Part shown: positions 62,301 to 64,000 of the stretch, one piece after another
How the letters are laid out: every line of letters begins with the position of its first letter
Position numbering within the stretch: position 1 is the first letter of the stretch
NCBI GenBank assembly: GCA_914767885.1
Contig: CAJZBQ010000063.1
Coordinates: 186,001 to 250,000 of the forward strand
Source of the DNA: Blepharisma stoltei
Taxonomy: Eukaryota > Ciliophora > Heterotrichea > Heterotrichida > Blepharismidae
Direction: 5' to 3'
Length of the DNA stretch: 64,000 nucleotides
The notes under the pieces: model-generated
What the model was told of the DNA's origin: nothing
What the model saw: only the letters and a program-made list of their open reading frames with translations
The model's database searches: none
Made by a program: the position numbers and the translations under genes

Positions 62301-64000
62301 ACCCCTCAAAATATCCTGTACCCAGACAATATAAATGACTATACTTCTCAGCTGATGTCCTCTTTAGACTCCATGGAAGATATTGACACTTCAGGCATCA
62401 CAGCTGAAGATATTGAAGAATTCGACCTGCTGATATTTGAGAACCGAGAAGTTGACCCGACACGTATGGGTTCTTATTATTACTACACCATGAATTCTGA
62501 TATTGACAGATATGAACCAGTAATTTTCCACAACCAGACCGCTTTTCAATCTTTACCAACCTACTACCAGCTTGTTGCATTAGAAATCTTAAAAACATAT
62601 AACCCAGATCTAGAAATTTTGGTACAAAACCACCCTTTGCCTATCACAGAAAAAATGAATGAGTTCGAAGCCTCCATAAGCTCATTCATTATCACCATAA
62701 TTTTCGGTCTAGGAGCTGCATTTATTCCTGCAAGTATTGTCTCTTTCATTGTAAGAGAAAAAGAAAACAACGTGAAATTCCAGCATATGATAAGTGGGGC
62801 TTCTATGTGGGCGTATTGGATTTCTAATTTCATATGGGATTATGCGAAATATTTAGTCATTGCAATTTATGTATGTGTTTTAATTGTGATTGTGGACATA
62901 AATATCTATGTTGATGAAGACGACCGGTATGCAGCCTTTTGACTGATTTTTATTTTATATGGCTTGAGTGTGATCCCTTTTACTTATTTAAGCAGTTTTA
63001 TTTTCACGAACCATAATACAGCACAAGTGATCACAATATCGTTTCATTTTCTTACAGGCTCTTTTTTACCAATTGTGATGATTTTTATGTGGTTTTTTGA
63101 CGACACAAGAAACTATGTCAGAGAATGGAGGTGGTTTTTTAGGCTTTTCCCAAATTTCTGCTTTGGTAATGGAATTTTGCAAATAGCGTCCCAAGAGTTT
63201 ATAGCGTATTTTGATGGTGATGAAACTGAGCCAGTGTTTTCATTAGAAGCAGCTGGAGGCGACATTTTATATCTTGGAGCCACAGCAGTAGGCTATTCAA
63301 TTTTACTGATTTTTGCAGAGTGAATTAACAATAATCGTGCTCTTGGACAGTTTATAACTCAAAGATTAGCAGGAAAGCCTTCAGAATATCTATCAGATGA
63401 AGATGTAGAATCTGAAAAGCAGCTTGCCTTAATAACAAGCCCACAAGACGTTAAAGTAAATGTAAGAGAGCTGAGAAAATTTTATGGAAGCTTATTCGGC
63501 TCAAGAGTTATTGCTGTTGAAGAAGTCAGCTTTAATATCCCAAGCCAGCAGTGCTTTTGCTTACTAGGGTCTAATGGAGCTGGCAAAACAACTGTATTTA
63601 AAATTCTTGCTGGAGAGATTATAGCAAGCTCTGGTGAAGCTTTTATAGGAGGCTACTCCATTAATACTTCATTGACTTCAGCCAGAAAATGCATAGGATA
63701 CTGTCCTCAGTTTGACGCTTTAAGTGAAAAATTGACCTGCAAAGAACACATAAGACTGTACTGTGACATCAAAGGAATTAATAAACAAAAAATCGCTGAA
63801 TTGACAAAAAATCTATTAAGAGAATTAGATTTAGAGATGTACGAGGATTATAAAATGGAAAATTTAAGCGGAGGAAATAAACGAAAACTTTCAGTAGCCA
63901 TTTCTTTAATAGGCAGCCCTGATGTAATACTTTTAGATGAGCCGTCAACTGGAATGGACCCAGAAACAAGGAAAAAACTGTGAAGAGTTTTGGGAAATTT
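59381..64000 (+). CDS. ABCA-type full ABC transporter, 3' end beyond the window
   Basis: ATG 59381 gives MSLYHFKALVYKNWILWYRRPLG, a typical ABCA N terminus before TM1. A large extracellular loop follows, then six membrane segments (about 250-460). NBD1: Walker A GHNGAGKTT near residue 548, signature LSGGQKRKLS near 648, Walker B IILLDEPTSGMD near 668. A second membrane half follows. NBD2 has GSNGAGKTT and LSGGNKRKLS, and VILLDEPSTGMD lies just before the window edge. Many TGA codons read as Trp. IES 62149-62296 splits the second extracellular loop; removal gives VIDQYDTPQNILYP. ABCA transporters move lipids. Confidence 0.95.
62149..62296. mobile_element. TIR-type IES (148 bp) in the ABC transporter gene
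   Basis: The left arm AAGTCCGATCTCTGCTTTGG...GACGTCGGGAG and the right arm CTCCCGATGTCAGTCAAG...CCAAAGCCAGGATCAGAC are inverted over about 42 bp. TA lies on both sides (62147-62148 and 62295-62296). GC content is higher than the gene. Excision at TA keeps the frame exactly. Confidence 0.88.

Overview
The window looks like germline (micronuclear-type) DNA of a heterotrich ciliate, most probably Blepharisma or a close relative. Three observations support this. (1) Conserved reading frames run through TGA where homologues have Trp (ABC transporter, MORN protein, ChAPs-like protein, three membrane carriers), while TAA and TAG end genes. (2) The clear introns are all exactly 15 nt, GT...AG (19097-19111, 19312-19326, 25383-25397, 56290-56304). 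(3) At least ten genes are broken by AT-rich or repeat-derived inserts whose removal between short direct repeats (usually containing TA) restores one open frame. This is the behaviour of internal eliminated sequences (IESs), which are cut out when the somatic genome forms. The genus is an inference; the code, the introns and the interrupted frames are seen directly.

Layout. 0.4-11.8 kb: three PH-domain + CAMK-type kinases, a kinase-tail pseudogene, a nest of transposons and a long MORN-repeat membrane protein. 13.6-26.3 kb: housekeeping and signalling genes (TIM14/PAM18, PLAC8, mitoribosomal bL19m, a FYVE-like finger + STE20 kinase, an FHA-RINGv-FHA protein, a RING protein, a ChAPs-like TPR protein, a calcium-binding CDPK-like pseudokinase). 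26.5-39.2 kb: a tRNA-like Pol III gene, tRNA-Ser, zinc-finger and small membrane proteins, a B-box/Kelch gene carrying both a MITE and a retroposon, a trypsin-fold protease and fibrillarin. 39.5-52.4 kb: paired retroposons, B-box-like proteins, a CX9C protein, an aspartic protease and a tandem trio of auxin-efflux-carrier-like transporters. 52.5-56.7 kb: a catalytically degenerate amidohydrolase and a PP2C phosphatase. 56.7-59.4 kb has no protein gene but holds five copies of a repeated element with conserved ends, read here as a candidate ncRNA family. 59.4 kb to the end: a full-size ABCA transporter, cut by the window edge.

Mobile DNA. Several kinds of insert can be told apart by their ends and target duplications: (i) about ten copies of a 250-390 bp MITE with C-rich/G-rich ends and 3-bp TWA/TNA target duplications (PIF/Harbinger-like); (ii) a TIR element with a 9-bp target duplication, two copies; (iii) a 148-bp TA-flanked TIR element in the ABC gene; (iv) GC-elevated, SINE-like retroposons of about 270-610 bp with 9-16 bp target duplications and TAATC-type tails, three of them inside exons; (v) short unique IESs of 55 to about 88 bp. 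In most genes, removing the insert gives a CDS whose length is an exact multiple of three, which is strong internal support for the joins. Two genes still carry one small frame error each (near 1765 and near 34314).
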